A DNA stretch of 64,000 bases from Enterobacteriaceae bacterium UBA5654 (lineage in GTDB: Bacteria > Pseudomonadota > Gammaproteobacteria > Enterobacterales > Enterobacteriaceae): the NCBI GenBank assembly GCA_002421005.1, contig DIJC01000013.1, forward strand, positions 121,387 through 185,386, read 5' to 3'. Both the position numbers and the translations under genes were made by a program. The notes below the pieces were generated by a model. It saw only the letters and a program-made list of their open reading frames with translations. It had not been told where the DNA came from and did no database searches. Within the stretch, counting starts at the first letter, position 1. Each line of letters starts with the position of its first letter. Below, piece by piece: positions 42,999 through 54,047 of this stretch.

Positions 42999-43999
42999 TG
43001 AGGGTGCGTTTTATATTTTTGGTTGGATTATTTCTGGCACAAAGCTGTCTGGCGGACGTTTGTCAGAATGTTAACGGTACGGCATCAACGATTGATTACG
43101 ATCTCTCTGCGGCGTTAACCGTGGCACAAGACCAGCCTGGTGAGACGGTACAAATGGCGAGAAGCCAGGAGGTGGATGTACAGGCCGTTTGCCCGGAGGG
43201 AATGTCGCGGTACGGCCGGACCTATCGCTCCTACGTCACCTCTTTGCCAGTGGTAGAAACCAGTGGGTCATGGCAATACCTTAAATTAGATGATGAGTAC
43301 CTCGAAGGAGCGATGGAAATTCAGGACTCCGTAGCGGGGACGATTTATCCGCCACGGAATTATGTCCTGATGGGGTATGACGAAAATGTGGATCAGGGTT
43401 TGCCTTTTTATATTCGCGATTCGAACCTGGTTTTTCAGATTAAAATCGTCAAGCCCTTTATTGGCGAGATTACTATTCCTCTGAAAACGATGTTTAGCGT
43501 CTACGTCACGACCAGAAACACCGATCCACTTAATTACGTGGTTTATAACATCGTTTACAGCGGCAGCGTTACCGTGCCGCAAAGCTGTGAAATCAACGCC
43601 GGGCAAACGATCCTCGTCGATTTCGGCACGCTGAACAGCGGCGGATTTATTCGCGCGGGGCAGAAGCCGAAAGGCGTGCGCACCCGCACCTTTAACGTAC
43701 CGGTGAAATGCAGCGGTGGCGACGATCGGGTCAGTTTAAGTATGCGCGTAATGGCGACGCCGGACAGTAATTTCAGCCAGGCAATCGCCTCGGATAACGC
43801 GGACGTCGGCGTGGTGGTTGCGGACAGCCAGGGCCGCGCCCTGACGCCGAACGACAGTTCCAGCAAGGTGCCGTTTACCACCAACGCGGCGGGCATCGCG
43901 GATCTTCAGTTCCAGGCTTACCCCGTCAGCACCACCGGCAATACGCCCGCAGAGGGGACGTTTACCTCGCTAGCCAGCTTACGGGTGGACTTTGACTAA
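42998..43999 (+). CDS. bcfD: Fimbrial tip adhesin (BcfD-like)
   Basis: A 333-residue two-domain adhesin. The signal peptide is MRVRFIFLVGLFLAQSCLA. Residues about 20-190 form a lectin-like domain of unknown receptor with a Cys pair (DVCQNVNG and VCPEGMS), and the C-terminal pilin domain begins near residue 195 (SVTVPQSCEINAGQTILVDFGTLNSG) and ends with FTSLASLRVDFD. The first ATG of the longer frame lies inside the usher; the start at 42,998 overlaps the usher stop by one base and begins with a proper signal peptide. Confidence 0.9.
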   Translation: MRVRFIFLVGLFLAQSCLADVCQNVNGTASTIDYDLSAALTVAQDQPGETVQMARSQEVDVQAVCPEGMSRYGRTYRSYVTSLPVVETSGSWQYLKLDDEYLEGAMEIQDSVAGTIYPPRNYVLMGYDENVDQGLPFYIRDSNLVFQIKIVKPFIGEITIPLKTMFSVYVTTRNTDPLNYVVYNIVYSGSVTVPQSCEINAGQTILVDFGTLNSGGFIRAGQKPKGVRTRTFNVPVKCSGGDDRVSLSMRVMATPDSNFSQAIASDNADVGVVVADSQGRALTPNDSSSKVPFTTNAAGIADLQFQAYPVSTTGNTPAEGTFTSLASLRVDFD

Positions 44000-44536
44000 A
44001 TGAACATAAAAGCATGGCTGGCTGGCGGCATTCTGATCGCCAGCCTGGCGGCCCACGCCGATGACCCAGATTATAACCTTGAATTTACCGGCACCATTGT
44101 GGCGCAGAGCTGTAGTGTCGATCTGTCGAGCATCAATCAGAGTATCGACCTCGGACAGTTTCCGGTCGATCAGTTCGCCTCCGTCGGCACGACGACCAAA
44201 TTTAAGCCGTTTAACATTAACCTGATCGGCTGCTCGCGCAGCATCAGCGGCACGAAAATCTGGTTTAGCGGCGAGGCGGACAGCGATAACCCCGCACTGC
44301 TGGCGCTGACGGACACCGGAATGGGCACCATGACGATAATGGCCACCGGCGTGGGTGTGGAACTGCTCAACGATGATCAGGATCCGATCGTCATTAATAA
44401 CAGTGATTCGGCTGTCTATCCGCTGAAGGCCGGGCGCAACACGCTCTCATTTTATATCCGCTATAAATCCACCCGGCCACAGGTCACATCCGGTAACGCG
44501 ACGGCGGTGATGTATTTTGATCTGGAATACCAGTAA
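44000..44536 (+). CDS. bcfE: Minor fimbrial subunit (BcfE-like)
   Basis: A 178-residue pilin-like protein with a signal peptide (MNIKAWLAGGILIASLAAHA), the N-terminal donor region EFTGTIVAQSCSVDLSS, the disulfide partner in IGCSRSIS and a C-terminal strand SGNATAVMYFDLEYQ. It starts directly after the adhesin stop codon. It is probably a tip or anchor adapter. Confidence 0.9.
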   Translation: MNIKAWLAGGILIASLAAHADDPDYNLEFTGTIVAQSCSVDLSSINQSIDLGQFPVDQFASVGTTTKFKPFNINLIGCSRSISGTKIWFSGEADSDNPALLALTDTGMGTMTIMATGVGVELLNDDQDPIVINNSDSAVYPLKAGRNTLSFYIRYKSTRPQVTSGNATAVMYFDLEYQ

Positions 44537-44545
44537 GGAACGGTT

Positions 44546-45055
44546 ATGAACTATTTTTGGGCGCTGCTGCTGGCGTTGACGGCCAGCGTGCAGGCGTATG
44601 ATGGCCGGGTCAATATTACCGGCACCATCACCGACAATACCTGCACGCTGTCGCAGGACTCAGAGAACATCACCGTTGAGATGGGCAACGTCTCTAATCG
44701 CCAGTTTTACCAGCCGGGCGCGGGGGCAGCGTATGAAAAATTTACGATTAATATCGAAAAATGTGGCAGCACCGTCAACGGCGTGACCGTGAGCTTCAAC
44801 GGCGCAGCGGACAGCGCCTACCCGGGTTTGCTGGCACTCAGCGCCGGGGCAGGGAACGCGTCGGGCGTCGGCGTGGCGCTCTATAACGCCGATAAAAGTC
44901 CGATCCCGATCGGCGATGACAGCCAGTTTCTGCCGTTGATCGGCGGCCAGCAATCCGCGCATCTCAACTTTTACGCCCGCTACGTGGCGGACGGCGGCGC
45001 GGTAGCGGCAGGCACCGCTAACGCCTCGGCAACGTTTATTTTAACCTATGCGTAA
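44546..45055 (+). CDS. bcfF: Minor fimbrial subunit (BcfF-like)
   Basis: A 169-residue FimG/FimH-like minor subunit, with a 17-residue signal peptide and mature sequence beginning YDGRVNITGTITDNTCTLS, the second cysteine in IEKCGSTVNG, and a beta-zipper end, ASATFILTYA. Its last eight bases overlap the start of the second chaperone gene, which suggests translational coupling. Confidence 0.9.
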   Translation: MNYFWALLLALTASVQAYDGRVNITGTITDNTCTLSQDSENITVEMGNVSNRQFYQPGAGAAYEKFTINIEKCGSTVNGVTVSFNGAADSAYPGLLALSAGAGNASGVGVALYNADKSPIPIGDDSQFLPLIGGQQSAHLNFYARYVADGGAVAAGTANASATFILTYA

Positions 45056-45746
45056 ATTCCTTCTTTGCATCCTGCTGGCGCTGCTCATGTTCTTCTGCGC
45101 CTCGACTCATGCGGGCGTGGTGATCGGCGGCACGCGCTTTATTTATGGCGAGGGTCGCTCGTCGCTGGACGTGTCGCTGCAAAATGACTCGGACAGCGCC
45201 TGGCTTATCAACAGTAAAGTGCTCTCTGCTGAACGCTGGCCGGGGGCGGAGGTGCCTGACCTGTCCGCCGCGCCTTTTATCGTCACGCCGCCGCTGTTTA
45301 AGCTGCCTGCAAACCAGGCGAATAAGGTGCGCCTGATCCGCACCGGGGTGCCGCTACCGGCAGATCGGGAGAGCCTGTTTACCCTCAGCGTGGCGACGAT
45401 CCCGGCCGGAACCGTCGGGCCAAACAGCGTGCAGATGGGGGTCCGCTCCGCTCTCAAACTGATTTACCGACCAAAAGGACTGGCAGGCGATCCCGCCCAG
45501 GCCTATAGCCAGCTGCGCTGGTCGCGCACCGCCGATGGCGTGAAGGTCGAAAACCCGACGCCTTTTTACGTCACGCTTTTTATGAGCGAGATCAACGGCA
45601 GGCCGATCGATAACGCAGGGGTCGTTGCCCCCCGCTCTGCACGTACCTTCACTGGCTGTCAGCACACCGCCGCCTGCCCGATCCGCTGGCAGACGCTGAA
45701 TGATTACGGGCGGGTGATGCCGCCGTTAACCTCGCAGGTTCAGTAA
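45048..45746 (+). CDS. bcfG: Second periplasmic fimbrial chaperone (BcfG-like)
   Basis: A 232-residue PapD-type chaperone: signal peptide, GVVIGGTRFIYGEGRSSLDVSLQN, then IVTPPLFKLPANQANKVRLIRTG and DRESLFTLSVATIPAG, the chaperone signature with altered residues in the FYIN portion. It has two cysteines near the C-terminus (FTGCQHTAACPIRW), a variation seen in some DsbA-dependent chaperones, which could explain the Dsb-like neighbour. Two chaperones in one operon suggest separate service of major and minor subunits. Confidence 0.9.
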   Translation: MRKFLLCILLALLMFFCASTHAGVVIGGTRFIYGEGRSSLDVSLQNDSDSAWLINSKVLSAERWPGAEVPDLSAAPFIVTPPLFKLPANQANKVRLIRTGVPLPADRESLFTLSVATIPAGTVGPNSVQMGVRSALKLIYRPKGLAGDPAQAYSQLRWSRTADGVKVENPTPFYVTLFMSEINGRPIDNAGVVAPRSARTFTGCQHTAACPIRWQTLNDYGRVMPPLTSQVQ

Positions 45747-45779
45747 CCGTATTTAACTCCACGAAATGGGAAGTCTGTT

Positions 45780-46643
45780 ATGTCTGATAAATTATTCAAA
45801 ATTCGCCGCCTTGCCGGATTGATGCTGCTGGCGGGGGCGTTCGTTGCGCCAGCCGTTCACGCGGAAGCCAGTCCGGCATTTACGCCCGCGCAGCAGGCAC
45901 AAATTGGTCAGCTCGCTGAAAGTTACTTCACCGCCCACCCGGATAAAATGGGCGAGATCATGGGCACGTATCTGGCGAACCACCCGGAATTTCTGATCGC
46001 CGCCAGCGAAAGCCTGCATCAGCGTCAGCAAATCGCCCAGCAGCAGGCTTACGTACAGCTTGCGCTTCAGTATCAGTCCGATCTGTTGTCGGAAAACAGC
46101 CCTTCCGTTGGTCCGAAAAATGCCAGGGCGGCGGTGGTGATGTTCTTTGATTACCAGTGCGCGTGGTGCAGTAAAATGGCACCGGTCATTGAGCAGGTAA
46201 TGAAAGCGAACCCGGACACACGCTTTGTGTTTAAAGAGTTCCCGATTTTTGCCTCCCGCTGGCCTGCGTCGGGTCTGGCGGCGCGTGTCGGCGAGCAAAT
46301 CTGGCTGAATAAAGGAGGGCAGGCGTACGTGGCGTGGCATAACGCGATGTACGCGACCGGGAAAGTCGAGGACGAACTGGCCGACCAGGATATCATTACT
46401 CTCGCCCAGCCGTATTTAACCGCCCAGCAAATTGCCGCCGTGAAAGAGCAGCATGATAACGGTCCGGTACACGACGCGCTGTTGATCAACCGTGGGCTGG
46501 CGCAGCATATGGGCTTTACCGGCACGCCAGCCTTTGTGGTCATGCCGCAGACCATGAATCCTGATGTCAAACAGATCTCCGTCATTCCGGGCAGCACCTC
46601 GCAGGATATGCTGTTGATGGCCATCCAGAAAGCAAAAGGCTAA
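45780..46643 (+). CDS. bcfH: Periplasmic thiol-disulfide oxidoreductase (BcfH-like, DsbA/ScsC family)
   Basis: A 287-residue thioredoxin-fold protein with a signal peptide cut near residue 28, an N-terminal helical region (about 35-105, probably for oligomerisation as in ScsC) and the redox motif CAWC at Cys127-Cys130 (FFDYQCAWCSKM). The cis-proline loop is GTPAFVV near residue 242. Its Salmonella homolog, BcfH, is a trimeric disulfide oxidase and isomerase. Likely substrates are the pilins and the cysteine-containing second chaperone. It closes the fimbrial operon. Confidence 0.88.
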   Translation: MSDKLFKIRRLAGLMLLAGAFVAPAVHAEASPAFTPAQQAQIGQLAESYFTAHPDKMGEIMGTYLANHPEFLIAASESLHQRQQIAQQQAYVQLALQYQSDLLSENSPSVGPKNARAAVVMFFDYQCAWCSKMAPVIEQVMKANPDTRFVFKEFPIFASRWPASGLAARVGEQIWLNKGGQAYVAWHNAMYATGKVEDELADQDIITLAQPYLTAQQIAAVKEQHDNGPVHDALLINRGLAQHMGFTGTPAFVVMPQTMNPDVKQISVIPGSTSQDMLLMAIQKAKG

Positions 46644-46747
46644 TTTGTCAGGGATGCCTGCGGGCTTCCCTGTATTTTTTGCTTTATTATGGATTATCCA
46701 TGAGAAATGGTTTTTACCGCGCCACGCACAAAGGAGTGTCATGCATT

Positions 46748-47035
46748 ATGAATATAAAGCCATTTACCCCGGTTATTCTTTTTTTCCCTCTTTGGCTGCC
46801 ATCCGGTTTACTCTGCGCAGCGGGTCAGCTTGATTTCAGAGGCTCGGTAATAGAATCCGGCTGCTGGCATGAATCTAATTTGCCGATGGTCCTGTGCCAG
46901 AAACGTAATACGATTGAACGTCATATCATTATAGAAAATTTAAATACCACTATTTCCTCACCGAGCGCAACGGTCGAGCAGGTCTGGCTGGATGATGACA
47001 AACAAATTACGCTCCTGCGTATCATTTATGACTAA
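46748..47035 (+). CDS. Small secreted fimbrial-subunit-like protein
   Basis: About 95 residues with a signal peptide (MNIKPFTPVILFFPLWLPSGLLCAAG) and a start, GQLDFRGSVIESGCW, that resembles the donor-strand start of fimbrial subunits. It is far too short for a complete pilin domain; the C-terminus LLRIIYD could still form a zipper strand. It has two cysteines (SGCWHE and VLCQKR). It may be a shortened pilin or a remnant. The upstream AAAGGAG better serves an out-of-frame ATG at 46,741, so translation strength is uncertain. It is not part of the usual bcf set. Confidence 0.55.
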   Translation: MNIKPFTPVILFFPLWLPSGLLCAAGQLDFRGSVIESGCWHESNLPMVLCQKRNTIERHIIIENLNTTISSPSATVEQVWLDDDKQITLLRIIYD

Positions 47036-47140
47036 TGATTAACTTTACGGGCAGCCTGAACAGCGTTGCCCGCATATCTTTTCTCTCTCAACGTCCCTCT
47101 CATTATTTCATCGCATTTCTTTTTAATCGTTTTTGTTATT

Positions 47141-47227
47141 TTGTGATTAGTCATTTAACGGCGGGAAAGGGAATATTTGCCCGGCAGAATGCACTGCAAC
47201 AACATTTAAATTAAAAGGAAATTAATC
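47141..47227 (+). promoter_or_regulatory. Chitinase 2 upstream element shared with chitinase 1
   Basis: The block TTGTGATTAG at 47,141-47,150 and the last 44 bases before the start codon (47,184-47,227) are the same as, or nearly the same as, those at 32,318-32,404. The middle 33 bases have diverged. This supports common regulation of both chitinases. Confidence 0.7.
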
Positions 47228-49381
47228 ATGGCACAGAGCAAGCTCATTAAGAGTGATACTCTCACAGAAACCAGTCATGCCGCTGACGGCTTTAACCCGG
47301 CAACAGAAGACAGCAAATATAGCTACACTTCTGCCCGCGTAGCTAAACCGGTCTACAACCAGTACAAAGCTGATGCCTCTAAACCGAAAGTGTTTGGCTA
47401 CTTCACTGACTGGTCCCAGTACGATGCGCGTTTGCAGGGCGACGATGTTCCTGCTAACCGTGGTCGCGGTTACGATCTGATGAATGTCTCTCCGACGGCT
47501 TACGACAAAATCATTGTCGGCTTCGTGGGCATCGTGGGCTTCCATAAAGTGGACGGCATGGCGCGTGATGTCGTCGCAGAAGCGGCTGAACTGTGCGGCA
47601 AAGTGAAATACGAGCCGACTTTCCTCGATCCGTGGGGCGACTTCCAGTCCTACGTTAACGTCGGCCATGAAGTTAGCGGCTGGGACGTTGATCCGAAGAC
47701 CGTCACCCAGGCGAACACCAAAGGTTTCCTCGGCGGTCTGCGCGATTTGCAGGCCAAAGCGAAGAAACAGGGCCACAACCTTGAGCTGTCCATGAGCATC
47801 GGCGGCTGGACCATGAGTAACGGTTTCCACGAAACTGCGGCCTCTGACGCTTCCCGTAAAACCTTCGCGAAAGGCGTGGTGAAACTGTTCAAACAGTTCC
47901 CGATGTTCAGCGGCGTGGATCTGGACTGGGAATACCCGAACGTTGAAGCGGCGGGCAACCCTTACGGTGCCGAAGATGGCGCGAACTTTGCTCTGCTGAT
48001 CGCGGAAGTGCGTAAGCAGCTGGACGCGGCTAACCGTAAAGACGTGAAAATCTCCATCGCCGCTTCTGCTGTTGCTGCCAACATCGACTACGCCGACGTT
48101 CATACGCTGGTGAAATCCGGTATGGATTTCGTTAACGTGATGACCTACGACTTCTTTGGTACGCCGTGGGCTGAGACGCTGACTCACCACACCAACCTGA
48201 ATGCACTGACCGCAGGCGGCTGGGCTGTAGATTCCATCGTCGATCACCTGCTGGCCCAAGGCTTCCCGGCTGAGCGTATCAACATCGGTTACGCAGGCTA
48301 CACCCGTAACGGTCGCAACGCTGAAATCTCCAGCTTCTCTCCGCTGGAAGGCACCTACAACCCAGGTGAAGGCACCACCACCGGTTCGTTTGAATCCGGT
48401 ACGTCTGAATGGTACGACGTGATTTACAACTACCTGGATCTGGAAAACCAGAAAGGCCGTAACGGCTTTAACGTGTACACCGACCAGAAAGCCAACGCTG
48501 ACTACCTGTACAACCCGGAATCCAAACTGTTCATTTCTCTGGATACCCCGCGTACCGTGAAAGCGAAAGGCGAATATGCAGCGAAACTGGGCCTGGGCGG
48601 CTTCTTTACCTGGACTATCGATCAGGATAACGGCGTGCTGGTTAACGCCGCGCGTGAAGGCCTGGGTTATGAGATCAGCAAAAAAGTCATCGACATGGAG
48701 CCGTTCTACTTCGAAGGCATTAACGTGACCAAAGAAGAAGAAAAAGAAGAGGAAGAAGAAGACAAACAAGCGCCGACGGTGAACCATGCACCGAAAGCCG
48801 CGATTGAACTGCACGTTGTTGGCGGTTCCCGCATTCGTCTGTCCGGGGCAAAATCGTCCGATGAAGACAACGACGAAATGAGCTTCAGCTGGGGCGTACC
48901 GGCAGATATCGACGTGGCAGATAAAACCACCGAATCTATCGAATTCAACGCGCCGAAAGTGACTTCTGACACTGAGTTCACCTTTACGCTGTTCGTGCGT
49001 GATACCTGGGGCGAGCCTTCTACCCAGCAGCGTTTTGTCCTGACCGTTGTGCCTGCGGCTTCCAAAATCAAACCGGAAGATGAGGAAGAAGACGAGTACA
49101 ACGACGACGAGTACGGCGATGATGACTACGATTACGGCGATGACGACTACGAGTACGACGAAGATGACTTCGAGTACGACGAAGAAGAAACCACCCCTGC
49201 CGATCCGAACGCTCCGCACCCGTGGTGGGATGCCAACACAGTTTATGGCGCAACCTGGGGCGCGTTTGAAACCGTCAGCTGGAAAGGCCACAACTACCAG
49301 GTGAAATGGTGGAGCCAGGGCGAGCAGCCGGATGAAAACTGCAGCCAGGGTTCAGTCTGGACCGATCTCGGCGCGTACTAA
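47228..49381 (+). CDS. Second GH18 chitinase without signal peptide, complete with chitin-binding domain
   Basis: A 717-residue chitinase, paralog of the gene at 32,405. It has the same N-terminus (MAQSKLIKSDTLTETS), catalytic Asp231, Asp233 and Glu235 in GVDLDWEYP, MTYDFFGTPW and the PKD/Ig-like domain at about residues 520-615. Its linker is different: about 40 residues made only of Asp, Glu, Tyr, Phe, Gly and Asn. A CBM5/12-like domain ends the protein (VSWKGHNYQVKWWSQGEQP, LGAY). There is no signal peptide, so it should use the same release route. The catalytic domains share long stretches of nearly identical DNA. A terminator follows. Confidence 0.93.
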   Translation: MAQSKLIKSDTLTETSHAADGFNPATEDSKYSYTSARVAKPVYNQYKADASKPKVFGYFTDWSQYDARLQGDDVPANRGRGYDLMNVSPTAYDKIIVGFVGIVGFHKVDGMARDVVAEAAELCGKVKYEPTFLDPWGDFQSYVNVGHEVSGWDVDPKTVTQANTKGFLGGLRDLQAKAKKQGHNLELSMSIGGWTMSNGFHETAASDASRKTFAKGVVKLFKQFPMFSGVDLDWEYPNVEAAGNPYGAEDGANFALLIAEVRKQLDAANRKDVKISIAASAVAANIDYADVHTLVKSGMDFVNVMTYDFFGTPWAETLTHHTNLNALTAGGWAVDSIVDHLLAQGFPAERINIGYAGYTRNGRNAEISSFSPLEGTYNPGEGTTTGSFESGTSEWYDVIYNYLDLENQKGRNGFNVYTDQKANADYLYNPESKLFISLDTPRTVKAKGEYAAKLGLGGFFTWTIDQDNGVLVNAAREGLGYEISKKVIDMEPFYFEGINVTKEEEKEEEEEDKQAPTVNHAPKAAIELHVVGGSRIRLSGAKSSDEDNDEMSFSWGVPADIDVADKTTESIEFNAPKVTSDTEFTFTLFVRDTWGEPSTQQRFVLTVVPAASKIKPEDEEEDEYNDDEYGDDDYDYGDDDYEYDEDDFEYDEEETTPADPNAPHPWWDANTVYGATWGAFETVSWKGHNYQVKWWSQGEQPDENCSQGSVWTDLGAY

Positions 49382-49406
49382 GTTTTAAAACCTTGTTGCT
49401 ATTATC

Positions 49407-49435
49407 AAGCCCCGAAGCGATTCGGGGCTTTTTTT
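49407..49435 (+). terminator. Chitinase 2 terminator
   Basis: AGCCCCGAA and TTCGGGGCT form the stem around GCGA, followed by seven T residues. It marks the right end of the accessory block. Confidence 0.9.
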
Positions 49436-49616
49436 CTGAGGCTTGCGCCAGTATAAATCGCGTATTCCGAACAGGGCGAAAAACTATTCATATCGTGAAT
49501 CCGACAAGCTGCGGCAAGATGCTTTCAATGCCAGACATCATTTTGCCTGCTCCATGCGGATGGGTAACGTTAAGGTTTTGGGGAGGGTAATACGTTTCTG
49601 GAAAGCCAGCAGGCAT
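49436..49616. other. Junction between the accessory block and rpsT, no gene seen
   Basis: About 180 bases with no family I recognise. A 75-codon frame crosses it (49,443-49,670) but runs into the rpsT terminator and has no ribosome-binding site. It may be a remnant of what joined the block to the backbone. No direct repeat, tRNA or integrase trace is visible. Confidence 0.4.
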
Positions 49617-49642
49617 AAAAAAACCCGCTTGCGCGGGTTTTT
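49617..49642 (-). terminator. rpsT terminator
   Basis: AAACCCGC and GCGGGTTT form a short stem, flanked by A on the left, which reads as a T run on the minus strand beyond the rpsT stop codon. Confidence 0.85.
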
Positions 49643-49666
49643 CACAAAGCTTCAACAATCAGGCGA

Positions 49667-49930
49667 TTAAGCCAGTTTGTTGATCTGTGCGGTCAGGTTA
49701 GCTTTATGACGCGCAGCTTTGTTTTTGTGGATCAGACCTTTTGCGGCCTGACGATCCACGATCGGTTGCATTTCGTCAAATGCTTTCTGTGCAGCAGCTT
49801 TGTCGCCAGTTTCGATGGCTGCGTATACTTTCTTAATGAAGGTACGCATCATAGAGCGACGGCTTGCGTTGTGCTTGCGAGCCTTCTCAGACTGAACGGC
49901 GCGCTTCTTAGCTGATTTGATATTAGCCAA
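49667..49930 (-). CDS. rpsT: 30S ribosomal protein S20
   Basis: S20 binds 16S rRNA in the 30S subunit early in assembly. The protein MANIKSAKKRAVQSEKARKHN... is 87 residues. A TTG at 49,930 is the start codon, as in E. coli, preceded by GGGAG; the longer ATG frame would add 11 residues that no S20 has. The rare UUG start is known to be part of S20 autoregulation. It is divergent from ribF. Confidence 0.97.
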   Translation of the reverse strand: MANIKSAKKRAVQSEKARKHNASRRSMMRTFIKKVYAAIETGDKAAAQKAFDEMQPIVDRQAAKGLIHKNKAARHKANLTAQINKLA

Positions 49931-50257
49931 GGTCCAACTCCCAAATGTGATCTTTATGGACAATTCAAAGGCCGAGGAATATGCCCGGTTAGCCTTCTTT
50001 TGTCAATGGATTTGTGCAAATAAGCGTCGTTATTACGGCGACGCTCGTTACGTAGTGATGGCGCAGGATTCTACCAGCTTGCGCCGCGTGAATACAGCTT
50101 TTCCGCCATAAAAATCGCAGTCTGGCGATAGATTTTCCTGTATGCACCGCAAGGTGGCTGAAATCGCTGCCTCTTTCTGCTTAAGGATGCAATCGTCGGT
50201 TAACGTCGCCTGCTGTACAAGGTATAATCCGACGATTTTCACTGTTTTGAGCCAGAG
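49931..50257. promoter_or_regulatory. Promoter region between rpsT and ribF
   Basis: This 327-base gap holds the rpsT promoters and leader on the minus strand and the ribF promoter on the plus strand. The part from 50,049 to about 50,130 resembles the E. coli yaaY start (a stretch reading SDGAGFYQLA), but there is no ATG and it stops after about 30 codons, so I do not call a gene. No FMN riboswitch is visible. Confidence 0.5.
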
Positions 50258-51196
50258 ATGAAGCTGATACGCGGCATACATAACCTCAGCCAGGCCCCGC
50301 GCGGGTGTGTGCTAACCATTGGTAATTTCGACGGCGTGCATCGCGGACACCAGGCGCTGCTGAAAAATTTGCGTGCGGAAGGGCAGGCCCGTCATCTCCC
50401 GGTTGTGGTGATGATTTTTGAACCGCAGCCGCTGGAGCTGTTTGCCCCGGATAAATCCCCCGCCCGCCTGACGCGGCTGCGTGAAAAGCTGCGCTATCTG
50501 GCAGAATGCGGGGTCGATTACGTCCTTTGTTTGCGCTTCGACAGGCGCTTTGCCGCGCTGACGGCGCAGGCCTTTATCAGCGACCTGCTGGTCGACCGTC
50601 TCGGCGTGCAGTTTCTGGCCGTAGGTGATGATTTCCGCTTTGGTGCTGGTCGCCAGGGCGATTTCTTGTTATTACAGAAGGCTGGCGCAGAGTATGGCTT
50701 TGACGTCACCAGCACCCAGACCTTCTGTGAAGGCGGTGTGCGGATCAGCAGTACCGCCGTGCGCCGTGCGCTGGCAGAAGACGATCTCGCGCTGGCTGAA
50801 AGCCTGCTGGGCCATCCGTTCACCATCTCCGGGCGCGTGGTCCACGGCGACGAGTTAGGGCGCACAATTGGCTTTCCGACGGCGAATGTCCCACTGCGCC
50901 GCCAGGTCACGCCGGTGAAAGGCGTGTATGCGGTTGAAGTGATGGGCCTCGGTGAAAAGCCTCTGCCCGGCGTGGCAAACATTGGCACCCGCCCGACGGT
51001 GGCAGGCGTGCGCCAGCAGCTTGAAGTTCACCTGCTTGACGTTGCAATGGACCTTTACGGTCGCCATATAGATGTAGTGCTGCGCAAAAAAATACGCAGC
51101 GAGCAGCGATTTGCCTCCCTCGACGAACTGAAAGCGCAAATCGCCAAAGATGAGTTAACTGCCCGTGAATTTTTTGGGCTATCAAACCCGGCTTAA
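50258..51196 (+). CDS. ribF: Bifunctional riboflavin kinase / FAD synthetase RibF
   Basis: Makes FMN from riboflavin and then FAD. The N-terminal nucleotidyltransferase domain has TIGNFDGVHRGHQALL (residues about 20-35) and RISSTAVRRAL, and the C-terminal riboflavin kinase has GRVVHGDELGRTIGFPTANV near residues 190-210 and GVYAVEV. The length of 312 residues is near the 313 of E. coli. First gene of ribF-ileS-lspA-fkpB-ispH, with 34 bases to ileS. Confidence 0.97.
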   Translation: MKLIRGIHNLSQAPRGCVLTIGNFDGVHRGHQALLKNLRAEGQARHLPVVVMIFEPQPLELFAPDKSPARLTRLREKLRYLAECGVDYVLCLRFDRRFAALTAQAFISDLLVDRLGVQFLAVGDDFRFGAGRQGDFLLLQKAGAEYGFDVTSTQTFCEGGVRISSTAVRRALAEDDLALAESLLGHPFTISGRVVHGDELGRTIGFPTANVPLRRQVTPVKGVYAVEVMGLGEKPLPGVANIGTRPTVAGVRQQLEVHLLDVAMDLYGRHIDVVLRKKIRSEQRFASLDELKAQIAKDELTAREFFGLSNPA

Positions 51197-51230
51197 CGCC
51201 TGAGTAATAAAATACGGAAACGAGAATCTG

Positions 51231-54046
<2,816 letters not shown>

Positions 54047-54047
<1 letters not shown>

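Noticed and set aside
49443..49670. 75-codon frame at the junction before rpsT
   Set aside because: It has no ribosome-binding site, runs through the rpsT terminator and resembles no known protein.
50040..50130. Possible yaaY gene upstream of ribF
   Set aside because: The SDGAGFYQLA-like stretch is present, but there is no ATG in frame and a stop follows after about 30 codons.
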